A stretch of DNA of 13,026 nucleotides from Candidatus Odinarchaeota archaeon (GCA_021158895.1 JAGGSW010000013.1:1-13026); one strand, 5' to 3'; shown: positions 1-7,968, numbered from the stretch's first letter. Notes: generated from the letters alone by a model not told the origin. Program-made: numbers and translations.

Positions 1-2
1 AA

Positions 3-341
3 GAGTACACTTTTAATGAGTTAATGCGGCATTTAGAGAAAAGAGATAGAAATATATGGGTAAAATATATCGTTTACAGAGATTTAAGATCCAGAGGCTA
101 CGTAGTTAGGTTGGGTCCTGGAGAAGTGGCTGAATATCGCTTATATGAAAGAGGAGCAAAGGTAGGACAGGATGTGGCAAAGTATCTAATAGGAATTGTA
201 GAAGAGGGAAAACCCTTTAGTTTAACAGAACTCGATAAAATAACTAAGGCTGCACGAAGTTTAGGGAAAGAACTAATACTAGCTATCGTGGATAGACAAG
301 GGGACATTACATATTATAAGGTTTCGCGTTTAGAACTTTAG
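3..341 (+). CDS. endA: tRNA-splicing endonuclease subunit (EndA family), C-terminal part, probably the structural subunit
   Basis: The frame is open from the left edge, so the 5' end lies outside the window; the ATG at 24 is probably internal. What remains is the C-terminal nuclease-fold domain of archaeal EndA: VYRDLRSRGYVVR, then YRLYERG, AKYLIGIV, SLTELDKI, and GKELILAIVDRQGDITYY at the end. EndA cleaves bulge-helix-bulge RNA with a Tyr/His/Lys triad. The Tyr (YRLYERG) and Lys (GKELILAIVD) positions seem present, but the His that normally precedes AKYL is Val (QDVAKYL). In heteromeric archaeal enzymes one subunit is catalytic and the partner is structural and has lost active-site residues; the missing His suggests this is the structural one. 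That fits the six intron-bearing tRNA genes nearby. Family call is firm; the subunit role is inferred. Confidence 0.85.
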   Translation, partial: EYTFNELMRHLEKRDRNIWVKYIVYRDLRSRGYVVRLGPGEVAEYRLYERGAKVGQDVAKYLIGIVEEGKPFSLTELDKITKAARSLGKELILAIVDRQGDITYYKVSRLEL

Positions 342-378
342 AGTTCCCTTCTAGCTAAAACGTTTTAACTTAAGAAAA

Positions 379-388
379 TATATTTAAG
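379..388 (+). promoter_or_regulatory. TATA box of the PINA gene
   Basis: TATATTTAAG preceded by an A-run, centred about 35 bases before the ATG at 418. With the usual archaeal TATA-to-start spacing, transcription would begin about 9 bases before the ATG, giving a very short leader without room for a ribosome binding site. Confidence 0.6.
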
Positions 389-417
389 TCGTATCTAATC
401 TTTTACTTCCACCCATA

Positions 418-2037
418 ATGGTGAAAAATGTTATGACAGAAATTATAGTACCAGATACATCGATAATAATAGAGAGATGGTTATCACGTAAAATAAAGAA
501 AGGCAAACTTAACGATGTAAAGATAGTAATACCTAATGCTGTTGTTGCCGAAATAGAATATCAGGCAAATACAGGGAAGGCAATTGGTTTTGCAGGGCTA
601 GAAGAACTTAAAGCGCTTAGAGAATTAGCGGAACAGAAAAAAATAGAATTGGAATTCTTTGGGGACCGACCGAGCCCAGGTCAAATAAAATATGCATCAA
701 AAGGAGAAATAGATGCACTCATAAGAAAACAGGCGAGAGAACTGGGCGCCAAACTAATTACCAGCGACTATATCCAAGCTTCCTTAGCAAGAGCCGAAGG
801 AATAGAGACAGAATACATTAAGATTAAAAAGAAGCGAATTAAGATAGAAGATTTCTTTTCAGAAAACACCATGTCGGTACATTTAAAAGAAGGAGTGCCA
901 CCTCTTGCAAAAAGAGGTAGCCCAGGTCATTGGGAACTAGTAAAGATTAGGGAAGAACCTATGACTCTTGAAGAATTGCAAAGTATTGCCATGGACATAA
1001 TAGAAAGAACAAGAAGCGAAAAAGACTCTTTTATAGAAATAGACGAGCCTGGAGCCACGGTCATACAAATGAGGGACTATAGAATTGCTATCGCGAGGCC
1101 GCCCTTCTCAGACGGAATGGAAATAACAGCCGTAAGACCTCTCGTGAAGATGACAATAAACGATTATAATGTTTCGGATAAACTTTTAAAACGATTAAGA
1201 GAAAGAGCAGAGGGCATACTAATAGCAGGTCCACCTGGTGCAGGGAAAAGCACTTTTGCATCAGCACTCGCCGAATTTTATAGCAGTATGAACAAAATAG
1301 TAAAAACCATAGAAAAACCAAGAGATTTACAAGTTGGTCCAGATATAACACAATATACTGCTTTAAGAGGCAGTTTAGAAAGAACAGCTGACGTATTACT
1401 ACTTGTAAGACCCGATTACTGTATTTTTGACGAACTGAGGAAAACCAGAGACTTCAAAATCTTCGCAGATCTAAGATTCGCTGGAGTAGGTATGATAGGT
1501 GTTGTTCATGCTACACAAGCAATAGATGCAATACAGCGTTTCATTGGAAGAGTAGACCTAGGTTTAATCAGCAGAGTTGTAGATACAGTAATTTTCATTA
1601 AAGGGGGAGAAATAGAAAAGGTGTACTCCCTCAATCTTACAGTGAAGGTACCAACTGGTATGACCGAAAGAGACTTGGCACGACCAGTTATTGAAGTCAG
1701 AGATTTTGAAAGAGGAGAACTAGAGTACGAAATATACGTTTTTGGAGAACAAGTAGTTGTTGCGCCAGTAAAGGAAGTGAAGGGAGAAAAAAGAAGAAAA
1801 AGAGAAGTTACAAAAAGAGAGAAGACTCCTGTAGAAATAGAGACAACTCGAAAACATTATATTTTATTTGTCCCACCAGCATTAGCAAGAAAGCTAGTAA
1901 ACTTCTATGCCGACGAAGACTTACTATTCACAGTAAGAGCTGGAAAACGTGGAGAAGTAAAAATTAGAAAAACCAGCAACTATGGGAAAATACTTGAAGA
2001 AGCTCTAAAACTTGGAAGAAGAATATACGCTGAATAA
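418..2037 (+). CDS. pina: PIN domain-ATPase-KH protein (PINA family, Holliday junction migration ATPase)
   Basis: 539 aa with three regions. An N-terminal PIN domain (about 8-135) has acidic residues D13 (VPDTS), E45, D99 (GEIDAL) and D117 (ITSD). A PilT/VirB11-type secretion ATPase core follows, with Walker A GPPGAGKS at 271-278, Walker B-like CIFDEL near 335-340 and a GVVHATQ His box near 364. A basic linker near 455-475 (EKRRKREVTKREK) leads to a KH-like tail (about 480-539). This is the architecture and length of archaeal PINA, a hexameric ATPase reported in Sulfolobus islandicus to drive Holliday junction migration and to act with the resolvase Hjc. Start at 418 is chosen from the TATA spacing; ATG at 433 is the alternative. 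The stop lies 4 bases from the convergent rpiA stop. Confidence 0.9.
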   Translation: MVKNVMTEIIVPDTSIIIERWLSRKIKKGKLNDVKIVIPNAVVAEIEYQANTGKAIGFAGLEELKALRELAEQKKIELEFFGDRPSPGQIKYASKGEIDALIRKQARELGAKLITSDYIQASLARAEGIETEYIKIKKKRIKIEDFFSENTMSVHLKEGVPPLAKRGSPGHWELVKIREEPMTLEELQSIAMDIIERTRSEKDSFIEIDEPGATVIQMRDYRIAIARPPFSDGMEITAVRPLVKMTINDYNVSDKLLKRLRERAEGILIAGPPGAGKSTFASALAEFYSSMNKIVKTIEKPRDLQVGPDITQYTALRGSLERTADVLLLVRPDYCIFDELRKTRDFKIFADLRFAGVGMIGVVHATQAIDAIQRFIGRVDLGLISRVVDTVIFIKGGEIEKVYSLNLTVKVPTGMTERDLARPVIEVRDFERGELEYEIYVFGEQVVVAPVKEVKGEKRRKREVTKREKTPVEIETTRKHYILFVPPALARKLVNFYADEDLLFTVRAGKRGEVKIRKTSNYGKILEEALKLGRRIYAE

Positions 2038-2041
2038 AAAC

Positions 2042-2755
2042 TCATTTCCGTTTTAACACTTCGACCTTATCACTATACCCCACATAAACCATATCAACTA
2101 GACTCGATGGAAAAATACCGTTTTCAATAACACCAGGGATATTGTTTATTTCCTTTTCCAACTTTTTAGCATCATCTATTCGTTGAAATTTTACATCGAC
2201 AATAAAATTACCATTATCAGATATGATGGGGCCCAACTTAGACTTAGCTTCTCTAAGAACCGGATCTCCACCAAACTCTCTCAATCTACGGCAAACGTAA
2301 CCATATGCAAAGGGCAAGACCTCTACAGGAACCGGAAACCTTTCACCAAGATGAGAAACCTTCTTAGTCCAGTCAACAATCACAACAAAATTTTTTGCCG
2401 CAGAATCAACAATTTTCTCTCTTGTAAGAGCCCCCCCACCACCCTTGATTAAATTTAACTTAGAATCCGCTTCATCAGCACCATCAATCGCCAAATCAAG
2501 CACATTAAACTCGTCTAAGCTAACAACACGAATACCGTTACTTAGCGCAAGAAAATACGATTGAAAAGAGGAAGGAACCCCATAGATCTCCAGCTCCTCG
2601 TCCTTAATACGCTTGCCTAGTAATTTGACAAAATACTCAACAGTAGATCCACTTCCAATTCCGATAACATGCCCATCCTTCACTAACTTAACAGCTGCTT
2701 CAGCGGCGTTGAACTTAGCAGCCTCTTTTTCAGAACTAGCGGGCATAACACTCAT
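2042..2755 (-). CDS. rpiA: Ribose-5-phosphate isomerase A
   Basis: 237 aa, typical RpiA length. It interconverts ribose 5-phosphate and ribulose 5-phosphate, which in archaea lacking the oxidative pentose phosphate route supplies ribose for nucleotides. Family signatures are clear: phosphate-binding GIGSGSTV (32-39), catalytic DGADEAD (91-97) and KGGGGALTREK (104-114) with the active-site Asp, Lys and Glu. Start at 2755 gives MSVMPASSEKEAA; ATG at 2746 is a possible alternative, and neither has a strong ribosome binding site. It begins 13 bases after the stop of the upstream membrane-protein gene on the same strand, so the two are probably co-transcribed. Confidence 0.95.
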   Translation of the reverse strand: MSVMPASSEKEAAKFNAAEAAVKLVKDGHVIGIGSGSTVEYFVKLLGKRIKDEELEIYGVPSSFQSYFLALSNGIRVVSLDEFNVLDLAIDGADEADSKLNLIKGGGGALTREKIVDSAAKNFVVIVDWTKKVSHLGERFPVPVEVLPFAYGYVCRRLREFGGDPVLREAKSKLGPIISDNGNFIVDVKFQRIDDAKKLEKEINNIPGVIENGIFPSSLVDMVYVGYSDKVEVLKRK

Positions 2756-2768
2756 CTCTGAACCGTTG

Positions 2769-3533
2769 TTAACTAGATTTTTCGATAATTTCCTTCAATC
2801 TGCGGAGTTCCTTCAACATTTCATCTCTTAATACTTGAACAAGTGTTTCCCCTTTCGGTGGGGACCGAGGTGGAGAAGTAGGCTTGACTTCAACCTTAGT
2901 TTCCCTGACAACTTCAACCTTGGGCTCTTCAATCCTAGGGCTCGTAACCTCTCTAGAGATTGGCTCAGGAACTTGCTTGGGAACGACCTCCCTACTGACA
3001 ATTGGTTTTTTAACAACTGGCTCTTCAACCTTAGCTTCTTCAGTAATTGTCGGAGCCTTTAACCTCTCTAGGAACTCACGCTTAGCTTCTTCAAGCTCGA
3101 ACTCGATACCTCTAAACTCTTCAACTCTACTTAAGCTAGCAAGTCTTTCATTGACTCTATCCAACTTATCTGAATAGAAAGACTTTAATCTAGCGTACAA
3201 CTGCTCCGAAATCTCACCTTTCCTAAAAGCATCTTGTAAAAATTCTAATGCCGACTCTACTGCAACCTTCTCAGCCTTAAATGCAATAATCGAATCAGGA
3301 CCAACCTCAGCAGGAACGGTAGCCGGCTCAACAACCCCCCGCTTAGAAGACAAAACATAGGTCGAAACTGCTAACGCAACAAACAACCAAAACGCAAACC
3401 AAGCCTCAACAGTAACATTAACTCCTAGAAAACCAGAAATTATCCCTCTAACACCGTCAAATAACAAAAATAAGCTATCAACTAAACCCAACAGATAAGA
3501 AATAAACATCCAGACGGTATCAGTAATCATCAT
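2769..3533 (-). CDS. Membrane-anchored coiled-coil protein of unknown function
   Basis: 254 aa, family not recognised. Two hydrophobic segments lie near the N-terminus (about 8-28, rich in F, L and I, and about 44-61, AWFAFWLFVALAVSTYVL). A charged helical region likely to form a coiled coil follows (about 83-160). Then comes a Pro/Val/Glu/Lys-rich disordered linker (about 160-225) and a short amphipathic C-terminal helix (LRDEMLKELRRLKEIIEKSS). This is a membrane anchor plus stalk plus docking-peptide layout, which might tether a partner at the membrane; that is inference. It leads a probable operon with rpiA. Its first codons lie in the G-poor (+ strand) zone left of tRNA-Thr, so the coding strand is G/T-rich, which favours Val, Gly, Phe and Leu codons. 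ATG at 3530 is an equally possible start. Confidence 0.8.
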   Translation of the reverse strand: MMITDTVWMFISYLLGLVDSLFLLFDGVRGIISGFLGVNVTVEAWFAFWLFVALAVSTYVLSSKRGVVEPATVPAEVGPDSIIAFKAEKVAVESALEFLQDAFRKGEISEQLYARLKSFYSDKLDRVNERLASLSRVEEFRGIEFELEEAKREFLERLKAPTITEEAKVEEPVVKKPIVSREVVPKQVPEPISREVTSPRIEEPKVEVVRETKVEVKPTSPPRSPPKGETLVQVLRDEMLKELRRLKEIIEKSS

Positions 3534-3747
3534 AACCCACCATCAACTAACAATATCACCAATTTACTTATAAGACCTACTATAACAACAGTAAAACCTT
3601 GTTACAAAAAAGACAACTCAACAAACAAACCAAAAAACAAATAAAACCAAACAAACAAAAATATAAAAAACAAAAATAAAACAAACAACACGATCAAAAA
3701 ACTTATGATGTCAAATAACAAGATATAACAAAACCAAAACAAAAGAT
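3534..3747. other. A+C-rich, nearly G-free intergenic tract left of tRNA-Thr(GGU)
   Basis: In 3601-3720 the + strand is 101/120 A or C. No G occurs in 3613-3691 (79 nt). The promoter of the minus-strand operon lies at its left end and a TATA-like AGATATAAC (3721-3729) lies 20-30 bases before the tRNA. I see no gene here. Confidence 0.8.
3563..3575 (-). promoter_or_regulatory. TATA box of the membrane protein-rpiA operon
   Basis: On the minus strand the sequence reads CTTATAAGTAAA, centred about 36 bases before the ATG at 3533, giving a leader of roughly 10 bases. Confidence 0.6.
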
Positions 3748-3851
3748 GCCGCCGTAGCTCAGCCTGGTCAGACAAAGCAGAAATAAAAACGGGCCAAAGC
3801 ACGTCCTTGGTAAGGACGGGGTCGCGGGTTCAAATCCCGCCGGCGGCTCCA
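3748..3851 (+). tRNA. tRNA-Thr(GGU) with one D-arm intron
   Basis: Acceptor GCCGCCG (3748-3754) pairs with CGGCGGC (3841-3847). Discriminator U and encoded CCA follow. D stem is GCTC/GAGC, the latter assembled across the intron. Anticodon stem is CGTCC/GGACG, loop TTGGTAA with anticodon GGT at 3809-3811. T arm is GCGGG-TTCAAAT-CCCGC. The mature tRNA is 75 nt plus CCA with all arms fully paired. Confidence 0.95.
3772..3797 (+). other. 26-nt tRNA-Thr(GGU) intron between positions 22 and 23
   Basis: The core helix GGTC (3766-3769) with GGCC (3792-3795) pairs over 4 bp (one G-U). Three-nt bulges AG|A and AA|A place the cuts exactly where the D stem GAGC is restored. The inner helix is only one base pair, so the motif is relaxed. 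Confidence 0.85.
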
Positions 3852-4040
3852 CTCTACTTCATTATACATTTTGTTTTGCTTAAAGATACGGTTTTGCTAC
3901 GTCCCATCAAGTTTGTTTATTAGCTTGGTTCTATTTGTTTATCAGAGTGACATAATTTTAATTTGGGGTGTTTTGATAAGTGTGTTAGTATAAGGGATGT
4001 TAGTTGAGGTTATCAGCAGCAATCGATTTTGGTGTTTGTT
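3852..4040. other. G+T-rich intergenic region right of tRNA-Thr(GGU)
   Basis: The + strand in 3901-4020 is 81/120 G or T, the mirror image of the tract left of the tRNA. A weak TATA-like AGTATAAGG near 3987-3995 could serve the mutase gene. No gene is seen. Confidence 0.6.
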
Positions 4041-5707
4041 ATGAGCTTTGATAAGAAATATATGAAGTTATTAAGAAAGGAGAAGAATAAGTGGGATCGT
4101 GATGCTTCTTGTTTCGGCGAGAGAAGGCAGAATTTTACGACTTCCTCGGGTATCCCTGTGAAACGACTGTATGCTCCCCTTGATCTAGAGGGTTTTGACT
4201 ATCTTAGGGATCTTGGTTTCCCTGGACCCCCCCATATACTCGGGGCGTATATTATAATATGTATAGGGGTCGTCTTTGGACTATGCGGCAATATGCTGGC
4301 TACGGAACTGCTGAGGAGACGAATAGGCGATTTAAGTATCTTCTTGAATTAGGACAAACCGGTTTGAGTGTGGCTTTTGATCTCCCTACGCAGGTGGGAA
4401 TCGATCCTGACCATCCTTTGGCAATGGGTGAGGTTGGGCGTGTCGGGGTCTCTGTGCCAACACTTAAAGATATGGAACGGCTTTTTGACGGTATTTCCTT
4501 GGAGAAAGTATCTACTTCTATGACTATTAATGCCACGGCACATATTCTTCAAGCGATGTACATTGCGGTAGGTCAAATGCAGGGAGTTTCTTTAAAGGAT
4601 TTAAGCGGTACAGTGCAGAACGATATTTTGAAAGAATATGTTGCGAGGGGGCAGTATATTTTTCCTCCTGAGCCTTCTATGAGATTGGTTGTGGATATTA
4701 TTGAGTATAGTTGTAAAAATATGCCTAGATGGAATTTTATTAGCGTGAGTGGATATCATATGCGTGAAGCGGGATGCAACGCTGTTCAGGAAGTTGCTTT
4801 TACTTTTGCGAATGCAATGGAATACGTTAAGGCGGCAATTGATAGAGGTCTTGATGTTGATGAATTTGCTCCTAGGATTTCCTTTTTCTTTGGAGTGCAT
4901 AACGACTTTTTTGAGGAGATAGCAAAATTTAGAGCTGCTAGAAGACTGTGGGCACGAATAATGAGGGAGAAGTTTGATGCAAAGAATCCCCGATCCATGC
5001 GTCTTAGATTTCATGTACAGACTTGTGGATCTACTTTAACCGCTCAACAATCGGAGATAAATATTGTTAGAGTTGCTATTCAAGCTTTGGCTGCTGTTCT
5101 TGGTGGTGCTCAATCTCTTCACACAAATTCCTACGATGAAGCTCTTTGTTTACCAACTGAAAAAGCGGTTCGTATAGCGTTACGTACCCAGCAAATTATT
5201 GCTGAGGAAACTGGTGTTATAAATACGGTGGATCCTCTTGGCGGCTCATATTACGTTGAATGGCTAACAAATGAAATCGAAGACAGAGCTCTAAGATATA
5301 TAGAGAAAATAGAAAAGATGGGAGGCGCTGTTGCTGCAATTAAATCTGGATATATTCAAAGAGAGATTGCTGATAACGCTTACAGAAATCAGAAAGAAAT
5401 AGAAACCGGAGATCGTTGTGTTGTTGGAGTTAATAAGTACGTTGTAGAAGAAGAGATTTCCTACGAAATTCTTAAAGTTAATCCCGAAGTTGAGAGAAAA
5501 CAGATAGAACACGTTAGAAAATTGAAGGCTACTAGAGATAACAGTAAGGTTAAGAAGGTTCTTCAAAAAATGAAGGAAATTGCCGAAAGCAATGAGAACA
5601 TACTGCCAATCACTATAGATGCTGTTAAATCTTATGCAACAATCGGAGAAATCTGCGATGTCTTAAGAGACGTTTTCGGAGAATACAAAGCCCCAACAGT
5701 ATTTTAA
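4041..5707 (+). CDS. mcmA: Methylmalonyl-CoA mutase, large (catalytic) subunit, interrupted by a frameshift
   Basis: The enzyme isomerises (R)-methylmalonyl-CoA and succinyl-CoA with adenosylcobalamin. The catalytic TIM-barrel domain is complete but in two frames. 4041-4226 reads to LGFPG, and after the C-run the next frame gives YTRGVYYNMYRGRLW, then QYAGYGTAEETN, TGLSVAFDLPTQVG, QNDILKEYVARGQ, SVSGYHMREAG, QSLHTNSYDEAL and DPLGGSYYVE. One extra C would join both parts into about 555 aa, normal for archaeal stand-alone large subunits. There is no B12-binding domain; the small subunit and the chaperone GTPase must be elsewhere. ATG 4041 is chosen over GTG 4032 and TTG 4029. The 5' third has G/T-rich codons unlike the 3' third. 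The epimerase lies 1.5 kb away. Confidence 0.9.
4227..4233 (+). other. Run of seven C at the mutase frameshift
   Basis: GGA followed by seven C and ATATACTCGG. Upstream frame gives FPG then Pro-Pro-His, downstream frame gives Pro-Tyr-Thr-Arg-Gly. Eight C would give GPPPYTRG, matching the family spacing (FPG-x-x-PYTRG). Confidence 0.8.
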
Positions 5708-5746
5708 AACGATTTCACCGAATAAAAAAGATTAGTTTTATGGAAG

Positions 5747-6907
5747 TCAAGTTAATTCTTTCAATATTTTTCTAACCATTACTAGTCGCATTATCTCATT
5801 AGTTCCTGCCGCTGCTATAAGTGGAATAGCATCTCTTAGAAGCCGCTGCGGTATTTTGTCTACAGCGTTCCCCCAAGCACCGTAAATATCTACGAGTTTT
5901 CTTGCGCATCTAACCGCCGATTCAGTGACCCAGAATTTTCCCATAGCATTTTCAGCATCGGCCCTCTTACCCATATCTCTAAGCCATGCCGAATAGTATA
6001 GTAGAAGTCGGCTAATTTGATAATCCATGTAAATATCGGTTAAATGCCATTGAATAGCCTGAAGTTCGGCTATAGGTTTACCGTACAGTACTCGCTGTTT
6101 AGAGTACTTAGCAGCTTCTTCAAGACATCTGCGTACAATGCCTAATGCTGTTGCCGCTACACCGGGCCTTCCGACATTGCTGACTGCATGTAAAGCTATT
6201 TTTAACCCTTCTCCTTCTTCCCCGATTCTATTTTCTACGGGAACTCTGCAATCTTTGAGAACTATCCCGCCGACATTACACCCTCTAAGTCCTATTCCCT
6301 TGTTAATGGCACCATGCTTGAAGCCCTTCATACCTTTCTCCACTATGAAAACTGAAAATCCTTTGGGCCCCTCACCTGTTCTTGCCACAACCCCTATAAC
6401 ATCGGCAATATGAGCATTTGTTATCCAAACCTTTACCCCATTTAAAACGTATTCACCCCCCTCACGTTTAGCTGTCATCTTTATGGAGCCAATTGGATCG
6501 GAACCACCCCAAGGCTCAGTCATCGCGAGAGTGGATAGTTTCTTACCGGTTGCTAAATCTGGCAGCCATCTTTCCTTCTGTTCCTCTGTTCCAAAATATA
6601 TTATCGGTGCATGACCTAAGTGAAATATTTGGAGAGCTTGGGATAAGGCAGGGGAAACCCTTCCTAATTCTTCCAATATTATTGTTCTTGCAACATGGCC
6701 CATGCCAGCATGAGGGACGTCTTCAGCGTACTTTCGAGGTATAAGCACTGACATAAAACCAAGTTCTCCCATTCTTTTTATCAAATCCATTGGAACTTCA
6801 TCTTTTTCATCCATCAGTTTTACTTTCGGTTCTACTTCCTCTTCGGCAAATTTACGTGCAAGTTCCCTTAAGGCTTCCTGCTCAGGAGTAAAACTAAAGT
6901 CTACCAT
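5747..6907 (-). CDS. Acyl-CoA dehydrogenase family flavoprotein
   Basis: 386 aa, the usual length for single-domain acyl-CoA dehydrogenases. These enzymes oxidise acyl-CoA to trans-2-enoyl-CoA with FAD and pass electrons to ETF. Visible are the helical N-domain (FTPEQEALRELARKFAEEEV), the FAD motif AMTEPWGGSDP, NGVKVWITNA in the beta domain, and YSKQRVLYGKPIAELQAIQ plus AAGTNEIMRLVM in the C-terminal helices. The catalytic Glu of MCAD-type enzymes directly precedes the Gly-Thr (YEGT); here that residue is Ala. The isovaleryl-CoA dehydrogenase-type Glu position also seems to be Gly (NVGRPG). The substrate, or even the reaction, may therefore differ. It ends 39 bases from the convergent mutase stop and follows the epimerase on the same strand after 266 bases. 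Confidence 0.9.
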   Translation of the reverse strand: MVDFSFTPEQEALRELARKFAEEEVEPKVKLMDEKDEVPMDLIKRMGELGFMSVLIPRKYAEDVPHAGMGHVARTIILEELGRVSPALSQALQIFHLGHAPIIYFGTEEQKERWLPDLATGKKLSTLAMTEPWGGSDPIGSIKMTAKREGGEYVLNGVKVWITNAHIADVIGVVARTGEGPKGFSVFIVEKGMKGFKHGAINKGIGLRGCNVGGIVLKDCRVPVENRIGEEGEGLKIALHAVSNVGRPGVAATALGIVRRCLEEAAKYSKQRVLYGKPIAELQAIQWHLTDIYMDYQISRLLLYYSAWLRDMGKRADAENAMGKFWVTESAVRCARKLVDIYGAWGNAVDKIPQRLLRDAIPLIAAAGTNEIMRLVMVRKILKELT

Positions 6908-6958
6908 AACAAAGCCTATCCCCCAATTTGTCTACTTAAAAACTATTTGTTAAAAAAA

Positions 6959-6971
6959 CTTTTATATTTTT
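6959..6971 (-). promoter_or_regulatory. TATA box of the acyl-CoA dehydrogenase gene
   Basis: The minus strand reads AAAATATAAAAG, about 58 bases before the ATG. The predicted leader is about 30 bases and contains a G-run (GGGGGATAGG) that could help ribosome binding. The 266-base gap to the epimerase with its own TATA argues against a single transcript. Confidence 0.5.
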
Positions 6972-7173
6972 CCATTCTTCCTTTATAGAAAACATAGTTA
7001 AAATCTACTTTCCCTACCCTAATCTAGTAATCGAAAACGTGGTATCGAAACGTAACATCATAATATTCTAGAATTTCAATCTACTTGATCCAAAACTCAG
7101 TTTACACATTATATTTTGCATAAGAAAAACAGTCAGTCGTAGTTACTATGTACAAACTGTTTCAAATACTATC

Positions 7174-7587
7174 CTAACCTTCATCTTCACATAGTTCCAG
7201 TAAAATTCCATATACACTTTTCGGGTGAACAAATACGATTTTTCTACCTCTTGCACCTTTACGCGGCTTATCATCTATTAATCGTAATCCCTCAGCTTTC
7301 AAACGTTTTAACGTATCTGAAAGATCCTTGACGCGAAAAGCAAGATGATGAAAACCTTCGCCTCTCTTTTCCAAAAACTTTGCCACTGGACTCGCACTAC
7401 TCAGCGGTGCAATCAACTTCACCTCAACATTCCCAGCAGACAAAAAAGCAATCTTCACCCCTTGTTCCTCTACAACCTCATAACCCTCAAATCTTAAACC
7501 GACAACCTCCGTAAAAAACCTCACAGCACTATCAAGATCCCTCACAACCACCCCAACATGATCCAATAACACCAACACAACCCCCAT
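7174..7587 (-). CDS. mce: Methylmalonyl-CoA epimerase
   Basis: 137 aa, standard epimerase length, two glyoxalase/VOC-type beta-alpha-beta-beta-beta modules. It interconverts (2S)- and (2R)-methylmalonyl-CoA and feeds the mutase upstream. Metal ligands fit the family: His10 (LLDHVGV), Glu55 (NVEVKLIAP), His80/81 (GFHHLAF) and Glu131 (GILLELCE). The frame stays open upstream to 7677, but that part is low-complexity Phe/Leu/Cys sequence caused by the skewed DNA, so the ATG at 7587 (MGVVLVLLDHVG) is chosen; it gives the usual short lead before the first His. Together with the mutase it supports propionyl-CoA metabolism or a 3-hydroxypropionate-type carbon route. Confidence 0.93.
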   Translation of the reverse strand: MGVVLVLLDHVGVVVRDLDSAVRFFTEVVGLRFEGYEVVEEQGVKIAFLSAGNVEVKLIAPLSSASPVAKFLEKRGEGFHHLAFRVKDLSDTLKRLKAEGLRLIDDKPRKGARGRKIVFVHPKSVYGILLELCEDEG

Positions 7588-7684
7588 ACACCTTTTAACC
7601 CACAAACAAATAAACATTAACTCAAACAAACGATCAACTAAAAACACGCAAGAAACACAAAACAAAAATAACATCAAAACAAAT
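7588..7684. other. A+C-rich tract between epimerase gene and tRNA-Leu
   Basis: 102 of 120 bases in 7561-7680 are A or C on +, with no G at 7561-7631 (71 nt). The minus-strand reading GAGTTAATGTTTATTT near 7610-7625 is a possible promoter for the epimerase. Confidence 0.6.
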
Positions 7685-7746
7685 TGGTGCGGGGGGTGGG
7701 ATTCGAACCCACGCAGGCCTACGCCACCGGATCTTAAGTCCGGCGC

Positions 7747-7766
7747 CTTTTAACGGAATCCAGCCC
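7747..7766 (-). other. About 20-nt tRNA-Leu intron on the 3' side of the D arm
   Basis: Required to bring ACAAAG next to the D-stem 3' strand. Repeats of G and A make the junction ambiguous by 1-3 nt. A 3-bp core (GAC with GTT) and a GGGG/TTCC inner helix are possible, but no complete 4-bp motif is seen. Confidence 0.6.
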
Positions 7767-7777
7767 CTTTGTCCTGG

Positions 7778-7806
7778 TTTCCGCCGCTATTATAGTTTTT
7801 GGCGGT
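7778..7806 (-). other. About 29-nt tRNA-Leu intron in the D loop
   Basis: Splits GCCGAG from CCAGGA. A 3-bp core (CCG with CGG), bulges AGA and AAA, inner helix CCGC/GCGG and outer helix TGG/CCA form a nearly regular bulge-helix-bulge. The junction could shift by one base. Confidence 0.65.
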
Positions 7807-7909
7807 CTCGGCCACCCCCGCAGCCTGATAATTGTATACGAATAGCTTGTTTTTACTTAAGGTTTATTTTGCATGGTTTTGGTGGGGCCGCCGGGATTTG
7901 AACCCGGGA

Positions 7910-7938
7910 TTCAGCCTAGCAGAGAAAACTCTGCTAGT
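7910..7938 (-). other. 29-nt tRNA-Pro intron in the variable loop (46/47)
   Basis: Core helix CAGT (7944-7941) with GCTG (7915-7912), 4 bp. Bulges GG|A and AA|T. The inner hairpin is a perfect 9-bp stem CTAGCAGAG/CTCTGCTAG closed by TTTT. Splicing restores TGGTC exactly. Confidence 0.9.
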
Positions 7939-7968
7939 CCACTGGGTCCCAAACCCAGCATCATACCA

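Larger units (their letters stand above)
7685..7821 (-). tRNA. tRNA-Leu(UAA) with two D-arm introns
   Basis: On minus, acceptor GCGGGGG (7821-7815) pairs with CCCCCGC (7695-7689), with discriminator A and encoded CCA (7687-7685). Anticodon stem CCGGA/TCCGG has loop CTTAAGA, anticodon TAA at 7736-7734. A 14-nt variable region marks a class II tRNA, followed by T arm GTGGG-TTCGAAT-CCCAC. The D arm becomes GCCGAGCCAGGACAAAGGC only after removal of two inserts. The mature form is about 85 nt, as expected for archaeal Leu tRNA. Confidence 0.92.

Noticed and set aside
3602..3802. 66-codon minus frame
   Set aside because: Low-complexity Phe/Leu translation of the A/C tract running into tRNA-Thr(GGU).
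3534..4040. Chromosomal replication origin at the skew switch
   Set aside because: The same switch occurs at more than one tRNA within 13 kb, and I see no origin recognition box repeats or orc1/cdc6 gene.
7588..7677. 30-residue N-terminal extension of the epimerase
   Set aside because: Phe/Leu/Cys-rich translation of the G-free tract; the epimerase fold starts just after the ATG at 7587 and the family has no such extension.
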